Positions 17,123 to 25,022 of a stretch of 64,000 nt of DNA are shown here, in pieces. Origin of the DNA: Streptomyces sp. NBC_01463 (lineage in GTDB: Bacteria; Actinomycetota; Actinomycetes; Streptomycetales; Streptomycetaceae); contig CP109468.1 of the NCBI GenBank assembly GCA_036227345.1, positions 4,216,001 to 4,280,000 on the forward strand, read 5' to 3'. Under the pieces are notes generated by a model. That model worked only from the letters and a program-made list of their open reading frames with translations, ran no database searches and was not told where the DNA came from. Position 1 is the stretch's first letter. Each line of letters begins with the position of its first letter. Position numbers and translations under genes: made by a program.

Positions 17123-18421
17123 GTGAAGATTCGCCGCATTCTCGCCACTGCCGTGGCCGTCGCCGTGACCGCACCCGCCGTACTGCTCTCCGTCACCCCC
17201 GCGTTCGCGGACGCCCCACCGACGGCACAGACGCAGGCCAAGCCGACACTGGAAGAGCTCGAAAAGGCCGCGGCCGTGGCACAGGAGGCCTACGACAAGG
17301 CACTCGCCGCGAAGACCGCCGCCTACGAAGTGCTGAAGGAGGCGCTCTCCGACACGGCACCGCTCACCCTGGCCGCCAAAGCCGCCAAGACGGCCGCAGA
17401 CGAGGCAGGCACCTCCAAGACCGCCGCCGACCAGGCCGTCACCGACGCGAAGGCCGCCCTCGACGCGCTGCCCGAGACGGCCACGGAGGAGGAGCGGACC
17501 GCGGCCGAGACCGCCGTCACCCGGGCCGAGGCCACCGCCGCAGCCGCCGCCGCCGACAAGACGGCAGCCGACGCGAAGGCCAAGGAGGCCGGCAATGCCG
17601 CCGACGACGCACGGGTCGCCGCTGCCCGCGCCTACTCCCTGGTGCAGAAGGCCCTGACAGACGCCCTCCACGCGAAGACCGCCGCCGACGACGCGCTGGC
17701 CAAGGCCCGCGAAGAGGAGAACGAGAACCAGGACTGCGTGGCCGAGCCCGGTCTCACCACCGTCCTGACCGGCGTTCCGGACTCGATCACCGCCGGTACG
17801 ACCACCGCCCTCTCCCTCCGGGTGAGCAACCGCACAGACAAGGCCATGGACGACGTCCTCGCCCACGCCTTCACCCACGCCACCGACACGAGCGGCCTCA
17901 AGGAGACGGACAAGCTCGTGCACCTGCAGTGGTCCACGGCGTCCTCCCCGAAGTGGCACAGCATCGGCGGCGACCACCTGATCGACGGCATCGGCCCGCT
18001 GAAGGCCGGCGCCCACGCCGACATCAAGCTGCGCCTCACCATCGACGCGTCGGCCCCGGCCGGTAACGGCGCCGCCTTCGTGTCGGCCGACTACACCAAC
18101 GAGAACGGCTCCTGCGGGGGCAACCCGGACATCGCCATGTACGACTTCGGTGTCCTCAAGGCCGCGAAGCCGAAGCCCGGCAAGACCGACTCCGGCACCA
18201 CGGGCACGACCGGCACCGGCACCACCGGCACCTCGGGCGGCTCCAACCCGTCGGCCCAGGGCACGGCGTCGAGCAACCCGGTGGCCACCGGCGACGGCAC
18301 CCTCGCCTCCACCGGTTCGTCCGATACCTCGCAGCTCGGCCTCCTCGGCGCTGCGGCCGTGGCACTCGGCGCGGCGGCAATGTTCGTCGTCCGCCGCCGC
18401 AAGGCCGGCTCCCAGGTCTGA
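17123..18421 (+). CDS. Sortase-anchored cell-wall surface protein (LASTG)
   Basis: 432 residues from a GTG. A Sec signal peptide (about 1-30, ending AFADAP) is followed by an Ala/Lys/Glu/Asp-rich region (about 40-200), strongly helical and likely coiled-coil with many AAKTA-type repeats. A beta-rich domain follows with two cysteines (QDCVAE, GSCGGN), then a Thr/Gly linker (TGTTGTGTTGT), and a sorting signal: LASTG, a hydrophobic helix and VVRRRK. LAxTG is the motif used by Streptomyces class E sortases. No enzyme motif is seen; a structural or adhesive surface role is inferred. Confidence 0.86.
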   Translation: MKIRRILATAVAVAVTAPAVLLSVTPAFADAPPTAQTQAKPTLEELEKAAAVAQEAYDKALAAKTAAYEVLKEALSDTAPLTLAAKAAKTAADEAGTSKTAADQAVTDAKAALDALPETATEEERTAAETAVTRAEATAAAAAADKTAADAKAKEAGNAADDARVAAARAYSLVQKALTDALHAKTAADDALAKAREEENENQDCVAEPGLTTVLTGVPDSITAGTTTALSLRVSNRTDKAMDDVLAHAFTHATDTSGLKETDKLVHLQWSTASSPKWHSIGGDHLIDGIGPLKAGAHADIKLRLTIDASAPAGNGAAFVSADYTNENGSCGGNPDIAMYDFGVLKAAKPKPGKTDSGTTGTTGTGTTGTSGGSNPSAQGTASSNPVATGDGTLASTGSSDTSQLGLLGAAAVALGAAAMFVVRRRKAGSQV

Positions 18422-18432
18422 CAGCCGGGAAC

Positions 18433-18488
18433 CGCGGTCAGGGGTGGCAGGCCGGTCGGCCCGCCACCCCTGACCGCGTACTCCGGGG
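18433..18488. terminator. Hairpin terminator of the surface-protein gene
   Basis: CGCGGTCAGGGGTGGC at 18433-18448 pairs perfectly with its complement at 18473-18488 (16 bp); the loop contains a second small GGCC/GGCC stem. It begins 12 bases after the plus-strand stop codon. Confidence 0.8.
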
Positions 18489-18530
18489 CTCCGGAGCCCG
18501 CCGCCTTTTCGACGTCGGTGCGGTCGATGG

Positions 18531-18897
18531 TCACTCCGGCCCAACGGTTCGGTATGAAGTGCGGCTCAATTGGTCTTGCAGCCGTGCGTGCCCGAACCGG
18601 TAGACCGCACCGGACCGCAGCAGCACACCCCGCTCGTGGGCGTCGTCGAGAAAGGCGATCAGTGCCCAGGACAGGCGTCCCCGCAAGGGCAGCCAGATGC
18701 GGCACAGGGCCACCCACTGGCACCACGCGGTCATGGTGAGTCCGTGTCCGATCCCGCCCGCGAACGCGGACACGAGCCCGAACACCAGCCCGCTCAGGAA
18801 GCCGCACAGAGGACCGTGCTGCACACCCTCGGTGATCCCGGCCAAGGGGCCGAGTACGCAGGTCCAGGCGAGCAGGTCGTAGACCCGGAACGGCGGC
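18531..18897 (-). pseudogene. C-terminal relic of a NACHT/STAND-like membrane NTPase
   Basis: The minus frame running from about 18897 to a stop at 18531 is open and codes a Gly/Leu/Phe-rich membrane segment (GPLCGFLSGLVFGLVSAFAG). It continues into LRGRLSWALIAFLDDAHERG and GAVYRFGHARLQDQL. That last block closely resembles the extreme C-terminus of large Streptomyces NACHT-type membrane proteins (LPWRLMxFLxDAHRRGVLRQ-GAVYQFRHARLQ). The N-terminal NTPase part is missing, and the frame continues without a start straight into the next gene's end. I read it as a truncated remnant. An alternative is a small stand-alone protein starting at the TTG at 18845. Confidence 0.5.
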
Positions 18898-19791
18898 TCA
18901 GGCCGCCGGGTTGTGCCGGAGCAGGGACTCCACCAGTCCGGACCGGGTCGCCGGGAAGTCCAGCGGAACGATGCCGAGACCGGTCCAGCCGGACGCCTCC
19001 GCGCCGTCGAGGAACGACTGGACCTGGGGGTTGAGCCGGTCCGCGTTCCCCCGGGGCGGCAGGAGAGCGGCGGTCGAGACGTAGTTCATGAAGAGCTTGC
19101 CCGGCTGCTCCGCCGCCTTGCGGAACTGGGCCTCGATCTTCGGGTACTTGGCGAACGGCTCCGCCATGTAGTCGTCCTGGATGTCGAAGAGGTCCGGATC
19201 GGCGTAACGCACCCCCGGCAGGCCCCCGTTGTCAGCCAGCAGCACCACCTTGCCGCGCGCCTCCCCCAGCGCGGGCAGCGCGGAGTCGATGCGGAACAGC
19301 GGCCGCCAGCCCCTGGCGTCCAGGTAGTCGTCGAAAACCGCCTGGAACGCCGCGTCGCTCTCCTCCGAGTACTCCTGCTTGACCCGCATCAGTACCGTCT
19401 CGGTGGGCCGCGCGGACAGGAAGTCCCGGCAGGCGCCCAGGACATCCCCGAACATCAGGTTCTGGTACGAGGCTCCGTGGTGGATCGCGAAAGACCCGTC
19501 CGTGATCCGGCACCGCACGTCGAGGAAGCGCAGCCCGCTGTTCAGCTGTTCCGCGATCGTCGTGTTCTGGCACTCCGTCCAGGGCCCGCCGTAGCGGGCG
19601 CCGGAGTCGTGCGAGCCGGGGATGGTGAGCCGTCGCAGCTCCGTGGCGTCCGCGATGCCGCTCATCCAGTCCTGAGCGGTGAGGGCTCTGCGGGCCGTGG
19701 CGCGGGCGGGTGCCGTGCCCAGGACCGCGGTGGCGGAAACGGCCAGTGCGCCGGCCAGGAAGTTCCGGCGGTTGGCTGTGTACGGGCTCAT
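18898..19791 (-). CDS. Tat-exported phosphatidylinositol-specific phospholipase C domain protein
   Basis: 297 residues with a twin-arginine signal (ANRRNFLAGALAVSATAVLG, residues 5-24), then a PI-PLC X domain. The two catalytic histidines sit in TIPGSHDSG (about 59-67) and AIHHGASYQ (about 101-109), with an arginine-containing RFLDVRCRI segment between them. Family members cleave phosphatidylinositol or related lipids by general base/acid chemistry outside the cell. It is single-gene, with the promoter region in the gap upstream (19792-20004). Confidence 0.88.
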   Translation of the reverse strand: MSPYTANRRNFLAGALAVSATAVLGTAPARATARRALTAQDWMSGIADATELRRLTIPGSHDSGARYGGPWTECQNTTIAEQLNSGLRFLDVRCRITDGSFAIHHGASYQNLMFGDVLGACRDFLSARPTETVLMRVKQEYSEESDAAFQAVFDDYLDARGWRPLFRIDSALPALGEARGKVVLLADNGGLPGVRYADPDLFDIQDDYMAEPFAKYPKIEAQFRKAAEQPGKLFMNYVSTAALLPPRGNADRLNPQVQSFLDGAEASGWTGLGIVPLDFPATRSGLVESLLRHNPAA

Positions 19792-20004
19792 GCGGGGTCG
19801 CCTCCGGGTGCCGTGTGGGGTCAGCGTGGTACTGGCGTGCGGGCCGGGCCCATGGATTATGTCGGGTGCACGTCACCGCAGGAAGAGGCCGTCCCCCGGG
19901 CATCCGGACACCCGTGGACCCGTTCCGGACAGAGTGGTGCAAGCACCGGCAGCGTGCCGCTGACGCGTGGTTGGAAAAGAGCCCCCACACCGGAGGAGCC
20001 GCGG

Positions 20005-20200
20005 ATGAACCTCGGAACGATCGGCATATGGAGCCTGGCCTTCACACACGGGGACCGCGGCTCGCCGCCGCCCGGTCCGCCGGAGTGCGTCCGTACCTCG
20101 TGGACGTCACCCACACCGCCTGGGCCCGGTCGGACCTGAACACCGCATCCCTGCTGGCCGCGGAACAGACGGTCATCCTCAGCACCGGCCCTGGGACCGC
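20005..20200 (+). pseudogene. N-terminal relic of an F420-dependent LLM-type oxidoreductase
   Basis: An ATG with a good GGAGGA site opens MNLGTIGIWSLAFTHGDRG, which matches the start of luciferase-like F420-dependent oxidoreductases (LGxIGIWS). After about 20 codons the frame degenerates. A second frame further on carries ASLLAAEQTVILSTG, resembling the later LLAATxxLxxATG segment of the same family. The rest of the gene is absent. This suggests a frameshifted and truncated remnant that ends just before the terminator at 20219. The family call rests on pattern memory alone. The preceding 213 bases hold only the likely promoter of the phospholipase gene. Confidence 0.45.
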
Positions 20201-20218
20201 CCGCACCGACTCGGACAC

Positions 20219-20262
20219 GGGCGCGGGGGCGGCGGACCGTCCGGCCCACCGCCCCCGCGCCC
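20219..20262. terminator. Hairpin terminator upstream of the 5'-nucleotidase stop
   Basis: GGGCGCGGGGGCGG (20219-20232) and its perfect complement (20249-20262) make a 14-bp stem. It lies 15 bases beyond the minus-strand nucleotidase stop and can serve readthrough from either side. Confidence 0.75.
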
Positions 20263-20276
20263 CTGCCACGTACGTC

Positions 20277-22142
20277 CTACTGAACGACCGTGATCCGGTC
20301 CGTCGCCGGCGGGGCCAGCGGCGCCGCGGCCGTGGAGTGCGCGGCCAGGTAGGCGTTGAACAGGTCCAGGTCGGATGCGCCGACCAGCTTGTTGGTGCCC
20401 GCACCGAGGGCCGCGAAGCCGTCGCCGCCGCCCGCCAGGAACTCGTTCATGGCGACGCGGTAGCTCTTGGCGGGGTCGATCGCCGCACCGTTCAACTTGA
20501 TCGTGTCCGCGACCACCCGGTCCGCCCCGCTCTTCGTCATGTCGAGCGTGTAGGTGAGGCCCCTGGACACCTGGAGGATCTTCGGGCTGGCCTCGTTCGA
20601 ACCGCTGACCTGCTGCTGGAGCGCGGTGACGAGCTGCGCGCCGGTCAGGTCGACGACGTTCATCATGTTGGTGAAGGGCTGCACGGTGAACGACTCCCCG
20701 TACGTCACCACGCCGTCGCCCTCGCTGCCCGTCGCCTTGTAGACGAGGTCGGCGCGGATGCCGCCCGGGTTCATGAAGGCGACGACCGCCCCGCCCTTGT
20801 CGGCCGGGGCCAGACCCTCGAGCTGCGCGTCGGCGATCAGATTGCCGAGCGGCTTCTCCGGGGCCGTGGAGCCGCGGCCGTTGATGTCCGCGGAGATGAA
20901 GCCCTGCGGCCGGTTGGCGATCGGCGCCGCGAGGGTATTCCAGCGCGCGATGAGCGCCGTCATGTCCGTGGCCTTCGCCTGGTCCCGGGTGACGACGTGG
21001 TTCGCCGAGACCGGGTTCGCGGGCGCGGGGTGGTGCTTGGAGGACTTCGCCGTACCGGAGCCCTTCACCGCCGTGCGCACGATGTCCTTGGTGCGGCGGT
21101 CGTACGTGAGCGTGGTGTCCGTGTACAGCTTGCCGAACGACGCGGCCGACGTGACCAGGCGCGGGTTGCCCGCCGGGTCCGGGATCGTGCAGACGTACGC
21201 CTGGTGGGTGTGGCCCGTCACCAGCGCGTCGACCTTCGGCGAGATGCCCTTGGCGATGTCGGTGATCGGCCCGGAGATGCCGTCACCGGCACCCGGGCTG
21301 TCGCAGTCGTAGTTGTACGAGGACGAGGCCGGGGCGCCGCCCTCGTGGATGAGCGCGACGATCGACTTGACGCCCTGGCGGTCCAGCTCCTTGGCGTACT
21401 TGTTGACCGTCTCGATCTCGTCGTGGAACTTCAGGCCCTTGACGCCGTTGGCCGTCACGATGTTCGGCGTGCCCTCCAGGGTCACCCCGATGAAGCCGAT
21501 CTTGACGCCGTTCTTCTTCCACACGGTGTACGGCTTGAGGATCGGCTTGCCGGTCTTCTCGTCCGTCACATTGGCGGCGAGGTACGGGAAGTCGGCGCCC
21601 TTGAACTTCTTGCCCTGCTCGTAGCACCCCTCGACCGGGTGGCAGCCGCCGTTCTGGAGGCGGGCCAGCTCGGTGGCGCCCTCGTCGAACTCGTGGTTGC
21701 CGACGCTCGTCACATCGAGGTCGATCTTGTTGAGCGCCTCGATGGTGGGCTCGTCGTGGAAGAGACCCGACAGCAGCGGGCTCGCGCCGACCATGTCGCC
21801 GCCGGCCGCGGTGATCGAGTACGGGTGCCCCTTGCGCGCGGTGCGCAGCGAGGAGGCGAGGTACTCGACGCCACCGGCCGGAACGGCCTTCACCGTGCCG
21901 TCGGCCTGCGTCTCGTTGACCGTGCCGGCCGAACCGGCCGGCGGCTCCAGGTTGCCGTGCAGGTCGTTGAAGGACAGCAGCTGGACGTCGACGGTCCGGG
22001 CCGGGGGGTGATGGCCGTGGCCCTTGCCGTGCCCGTGGGCGCCGGCCGGCATGGCGGCGACGAGCGCGCCGACGGTGGCCAGACCGGCCGCGGCGGCGAG
22101 CACCCGCCGGGACGCGCGGTTCTTCTGCGGTGTCGCTGACAT
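20277..22142 (-). CDS. Secreted 5'-nucleotidase / bifunctional metallophosphatase
   Basis: 621 residues. After a signal peptide (about 1-36, with SRRVLAAAAGL) and a His/Gly linker (HGHGKGHGHH) comes the metallophosphoesterase domain. Its motifs are LSFNDLHGNLEP, GGDMVGASPLLS, GNHEFDEG and VTGHTHQAY, the classic dinuclear metal ligands. The C-terminal nucleotide-binding domain (about 410-600) has GNLIADAQLEG, NPGGIRADL and TVQPFTNMMNVV. The enzyme hydrolyses external nucleotides or cyclic nucleotides for phosphate and nucleoside recovery. An AAGGGG ribosome site precedes the ATG. Its place beside the phosphate-related block suggests, but does not prove, phosphate regulation. Confidence 0.93.
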   Translation of the reverse strand: MSATPQKNRASRRVLAAAAGLATVGALVAAMPAGAHGHGKGHGHHPPARTVDVQLLSFNDLHGNLEPPAGSAGTVNETQADGTVKAVPAGGVEYLASSLRTARKGHPYSITAAGGDMVGASPLLSGLFHDEPTIEALNKIDLDVTSVGNHEFDEGATELARLQNGGCHPVEGCYEQGKKFKGADFPYLAANVTDEKTGKPILKPYTVWKKNGVKIGFIGVTLEGTPNIVTANGVKGLKFHDEIETVNKYAKELDRQGVKSIVALIHEGGAPASSSYNYDCDSPGAGDGISGPITDIAKGISPKVDALVTGHTHQAYVCTIPDPAGNPRLVTSAASFGKLYTDTTLTYDRRTKDIVRTAVKGSGTAKSSKHHPAPANPVSANHVVTRDQAKATDMTALIARWNTLAAPIANRPQGFISADINGRGSTAPEKPLGNLIADAQLEGLAPADKGGAVVAFMNPGGIRADLVYKATGSEGDGVVTYGESFTVQPFTNMMNVVDLTGAQLVTALQQQVSGSNEASPKILQVSRGLTYTLDMTKSGADRVVADTIKLNGAAIDPAKSYRVAMNEFLAGGGDGFAALGAGTNKLVGASDLDLFNAYLAAHSTAAAPLAPPATDRITVVQ

Positions 22143-22300
22143 CGGACCCCTTGTGAGTTCAGCGGGAGGTTTGAGGGTGGTGACGAGTCTGGATCCTGCG
22201 TGCCGCAGCCTAGAGTCAACGCGCGTAGCGCGACAGATGTTTGGGGTTACGAAAAGGTTGCCGCCGAGGTTTTCGCGGGGTTCGCCCCTGTCCGGTGTGT

Positions 22301-22590
22301 GGGGGTGGGGGCCCTCCGGGGCGTCTCCTCAAAAACTGGCGTGGCAACCCGACACGTAGCGGGGGCCGGGTAGTACGCCATTTTTCTGCGGGGACGCCCC
22401 TGCACGCCCCCACCCACTCTCGCGTGCGTCTGAACCCCGGCGGTACGAACGCCGCAGACGCTCGGCGGCCGGGTCCGGGGCCGTGCAGGGGAGTCCCCGC
22501 AGGACGACGAACACATACCGGGCTCCCGCCGCGTGGGACTGGAAACGTTCGTCGTCTGAGGAGACGCCCCGGAGGGGCACCGGACCCCCA
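22301..22590. repeat. Long nested inverted repeat (~290 bp, MITE-like)
   Basis: Three concentric inverted repeats: outer CCCTCCGGGGCGTCTCCTCA at 22312-22331 against 22557-22576 (perfect, 20 bp), middle CTGCGGGGACGCCCCTGCAC at 22386-22405 against 22483-22502 (19 of 20) and inner GCGTCTG at 22426-22432 against 22455-22461. The sequence between the outer and middle arms is also partly complementary, so the whole block could fold as one hairpin. It occupies most of the 540-base gap between the nucleotidase and mshD. The flank at 22625-22650 also holds AGCCCGTCCGGCGATTGAGG, a string common in Streptomyces intergenic regions. No ORF is convincing inside. Confidence 0.75.
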
Positions 22591-22682
22591 CCCACCGGCA
22601 AGCGCGCCCCGCGGGGAACCCGCACACAAGCCCGTCCGGCGATTGAGGACGGAACCCCGCCACCCCCCGTACGCTCGTACAC

Positions 22683-23621
22683 ATGACGACTGACGTACCC
22701 CTCCCCGCCCCCGGACGCGAGATCCAGACGCTCGACACCCTCTCCCCCGACCAGGCCGGAGCCGTCTCCGAGCTCCTCGCCGAGGCCGCCCGGTCCGACG
22801 GCCGGCAGGCCGTGTCCGAGCAGGGGCGGCTCCAGCTGCGGGGCGGGCACCGGGAGGGTGTGCGGCACTTCCTGCTGACCGCCGGGGGCGTGCTGGTCGG
22901 GTACGCACAGCTGGAGGACACCGACCCCGTCGAGGCACCGGCCGCCGAGCTGGTCGTGCACCCCGCGCACCGCGGGCACGGGCACGGGCGGGCGCTCGGG
23001 GCGGCGCTGCTCGCCGCGACCGGCAAGCGGCTGCGGGTCTGGGCGCACGGCGGGAAGTCCGCGGCACGTCACCTCGCCCAGGTGCTCGGCCTGTCCCTGT
23101 TCCGCGAACTGCGGCAGCTGCGAAGGCCGTTGAGCCCGCTGAACCTCGCGGAGCCGGTGCTGCCGGCGGGCGTCACCGTCCGCGCCTTCGTGCCCGGCGA
23201 GGACGACGCCGCCTGGCTCGCGGTGAACAGCGCCGCGTTCGCCCACCACCCCGAGCAGGGCTCGCTGACCCAGCGCGACCTCGACGACCGCAAGGCCGAG
23301 CCCTGGTTCGACCCGAAGGGCTTCTTCCTCGCCGAGCGGGCCACCGACGACGGGGGCACCGAGCTCATCGGCTTCCACTGGACGAAGGTGCACGCCGAGG
23401 AGCAGCTCGGCGAGGTGTACGTGGTCGGCATCCGTCCCGACGCACAGGGCGGCGGCCTGGGCAAGGCGCTCACCGCGATCGGGCTGCGCCACCTCGCCGC
23501 CGAGGGGCTGCCCACGGCGATGCTCTACGTCGACGCGGACAACGTCGCGGCCGTGACGGTCTACGAGCGCATGGGCTTCACCACCCACGAGGTGGACCTG
23601 ATGTACCGCACGGAGTCCTGA
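22683..23621 (+). CDS. mshD: Mycothiol synthase
   Basis: 312 residues made of two GNAT acetyltransferase domains. The enzyme puts an acetyl group from acetyl-CoA on the cysteine of Cys-GlcN-Ins, the last step of mycothiol synthesis in actinobacteria. The N-terminal domain (about 1-140) has VVHPAHRGHGHGRALG. The C-terminal domain has IRPDAQGGGLGKAL for CoA binding and LYVDADNVAAVTVYERMGF near the end. Length and domain order fit MshD closely. It is followed by a terminator and is probably monocistronic. Confidence 0.94.
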   Translation: MTTDVPLPAPGREIQTLDTLSPDQAGAVSELLAEAARSDGRQAVSEQGRLQLRGGHREGVRHFLLTAGGVLVGYAQLEDTDPVEAPAAELVVHPAHRGHGHGRALGAALLAATGKRLRVWAHGGKSAARHLAQVLGLSLFRELRQLRRPLSPLNLAEPVLPAGVTVRAFVPGEDDAAWLAVNSAAFAHHPEQGSLTQRDLDDRKAEPWFDPKGFFLAERATDDGGTELIGFHWTKVHAEEQLGEVYVVGIRPDAQGGGLGKALTAIGLRHLAAEGLPTAMLYVDADNVAAVTVYERMGFTTHEVDLMYRTES

Positions 23622-23640
23622 GCTCCCCTCAACACCCCGC

Positions 23641-23669
23641 GGGGCGGCGTCTCTTGACGCCGCCCCTTT
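23641..23669. terminator. mshD terminator
   Basis: GGGGCGGCGTC at 23641-23651 and its complement at 23656-23666 form an 11-bp stem with a TCTT loop, followed by TTTC. It lies 19 bases after the mshD stop and just before the GntR operator. Confidence 0.82.
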
Positions 23670-23678
23670 CTTGCGCCA

Positions 23679-23706
23679 CCCTTTCACTACTCAATTAGTG
23701 AAAGGG
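23679..23706. promoter_or_regulatory. Palindromic operator overlapping the GntR-gene ribosome site
   Basis: CCCTTTCACTA (23679-23689) and TAGTGAAAGGG (23696-23706) are perfect 11-base inverted arms with a six-base A/T-rich spacer. The right arm ends six bases before the ATG and includes the ribosome-binding purines. Such a site at the start of a GntR/ABC operon is the expected autorepression operator of YtrA-type regulators. Confidence 0.72.
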
Positions 23707-23712
23707 GTGAAC

Positions 23713-24123
23713 ATGGCACAGTCCGCAGCGGTCGAGTTCCGCATCGACCGGCGCAGCGGCGTCGCCACGTACCTCCAGATCGTCCAGCAGACCAAGCACG
23801 CCCTGCGTCTGGGGCTGCTGGAGCCGGGTGACCGGCTGCCCACCGCCCGCGAGGTCGTGAAGGCCACCGCCATCAACCCGAACACCGTGCTCAAGGCCTA
23901 TCGCGAGCTGGAGCGCGAAGGGCTCGTCGAGGCCCGGCGTGGGCTCGGCACCTTCGTCACCCGGACCCTCGGCGGCGCGGCGGCCGCCGATGACGCCCCG
24001 CTGCGCGCCGAACTCGCCGGCTGGGCCCGCCGGGCCCGCTCCGCCGGCCTGGACAGGGACGACGTGAGCGCGCTCTTCACCGCCGTACTGGACACGACCT
24101 TCGAGGGGGATCAGCCCGGATGA
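23713..24123 (+). CDS. GntR-family (YtrA-type) transcriptional regulator
   Basis: 136 residues from the ATG; an in-frame GTG at 23707 is an alternative start. The GntR winged helix covers about residues 18-80 (YLQIVQQTKHALRLGLLEPG, then LPTAREVVKATAINPNTVLK and YRELEREGLVEARRGLGTF). The effector part is only about 50 residues and helical, the mark of the short YtrA subfamily, which usually controls an adjacent ABC transporter. The palindrome in front of the gene fits autoregulation. The stop overlaps the ATPase start (ATGA). Confidence 0.9.
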   Translation: MAQSAAVEFRIDRRSGVATYLQIVQQTKHALRLGLLEPGDRLPTAREVVKATAINPNTVLKAYRELEREGLVEARRGLGTFVTRTLGGAAAADDAPLRAELAGWARRARSAGLDRDDVSALFTAVLDTTFEGDQPG

Positions 24124-25022
24124 CAGGCGCTGCGATCGAGGCCGACGGCCTCGGCATGAAGTACCGGGGCAGGGGCGGGGGCTGGGCGCTGCGCAACTGC
24201 TCGTTCCGGCTGCCCGCCGGGCGCGTGTGCGCCCTCGTCGGACCCAACGGTGCCGGAAAGTCGACCCTGCTGGGCATCGCCGCGGGCTTCCTGCGGCCCG
24301 CCGAGGGAACGGTACGGGTGCTGGGCTCGCCGCCCGCCGAAGCCCGTAGCCGGATGGCCTTCGTGGCCCAGGACAAGCCGCTGTACCCGCAGTTGACGGT
24401 GACCGAGACGCTCTGGGCGGGTGCCGAACTCAACCCGGCCACCTGGTCCCAGGAGGCCGCCGAACGCATCACCGCACCGCTTCCCCGGGATGCGAAGGTC
24501 CGCTCGCTCTCCGGCGGCCAGCGCACCCGCCTCGCCCTGGCCCTCGCCCTCGGCAAGCGGCCCGAACTGCTGCTGCTGGACGAGCCGATGGCCGATCTCG
24601 ACCCGCTGGCCCGGCACCAGCTGATGGGCGCCCTGATGGTGGAGGCGGCCGAGCACGCCACGACCATCGTGATGTCGTCGCACATCCTCACCGAACTGGA
24701 GGGCGCCTGCGACTACCTTCTCCTGGTCGACGGCGGCCGCATCCGGCTCGGCGGCGAGACGGACGAACTGCTCGCCGCACACACCCTGCTCACCGGCCCG
24801 GTGCGGGACCTGTCCCCGCACACCGTCGTGGAGTCGCGCACCACGGGACGGCAGCTGACCGCACTCGTCAGGAAGGAGGGTCCGGTGGACACCTCGGCCT
24901 GGGAGACGACGGAACCGTCCCTCGAGGAGCTGCTGCTGGCGCACCTGCGGTCCCCCGACGCACCCGCCCTGCTCACGCCGAGCGCGGACGCCGGGACCCG
25001 AGTGGCGGTGAGCGCGGCATGA
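24120..25022 (+). CDS. ABC transporter ATP-binding protein
   Basis: 300 residues. Walker A is GPNGAGKST (about 40-48), the signature is LSGGQRTRLALAL, Walker B is LLLLDEPMADLDP and the switch histidine is in MSSHIL. A Q-loop (FVAQDKPLYP) is present. It belongs to the CcmA/YtrB-like class that powers ABC-2 permeases. The C-terminal 90 residues (after RIRLGG) form an extra domain. It overlaps both the regulator before it and the permease after it (ATGA), so the three genes form one operon. Confidence 0.92.
   Translation: MTGAAIEADGLGMKYRGRGGGWALRNCSFRLPAGRVCALVGPNGAGKSTLLGIAAGFLRPAEGTVRVLGSPPAEARSRMAFVAQDKPLYPQLTVTETLWAGAELNPATWSQEAAERITAPLPRDAKVRSLSGGQRTRLALALALGKRPELLLLDEPMADLDPLARHQLMGALMVEAAEHATTIVMSSHILTELEGACDYLLLVDGGRIRLGGETDELLAAHTLLTGPVRDLSPHTVVESRTTGRQLTALVRKEGPVDTSAWETTEPSLEELLLAHLRSPDAPALLTPSADAGTRVAVSAA

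Noticed and set aside
16969..18066. Plus-strand alternative frame across the LASTG protein start
   Set aside because: Arg-rich shadow in another frame; the signal peptide and sorting signal define the real frame.
19710..22139. 809-codon plus-strand frame opposite the 5'-nucleotidase
   Set aside because: Shadow of a motif-rich enzyme on the other strand; high GC makes long spurious frames.
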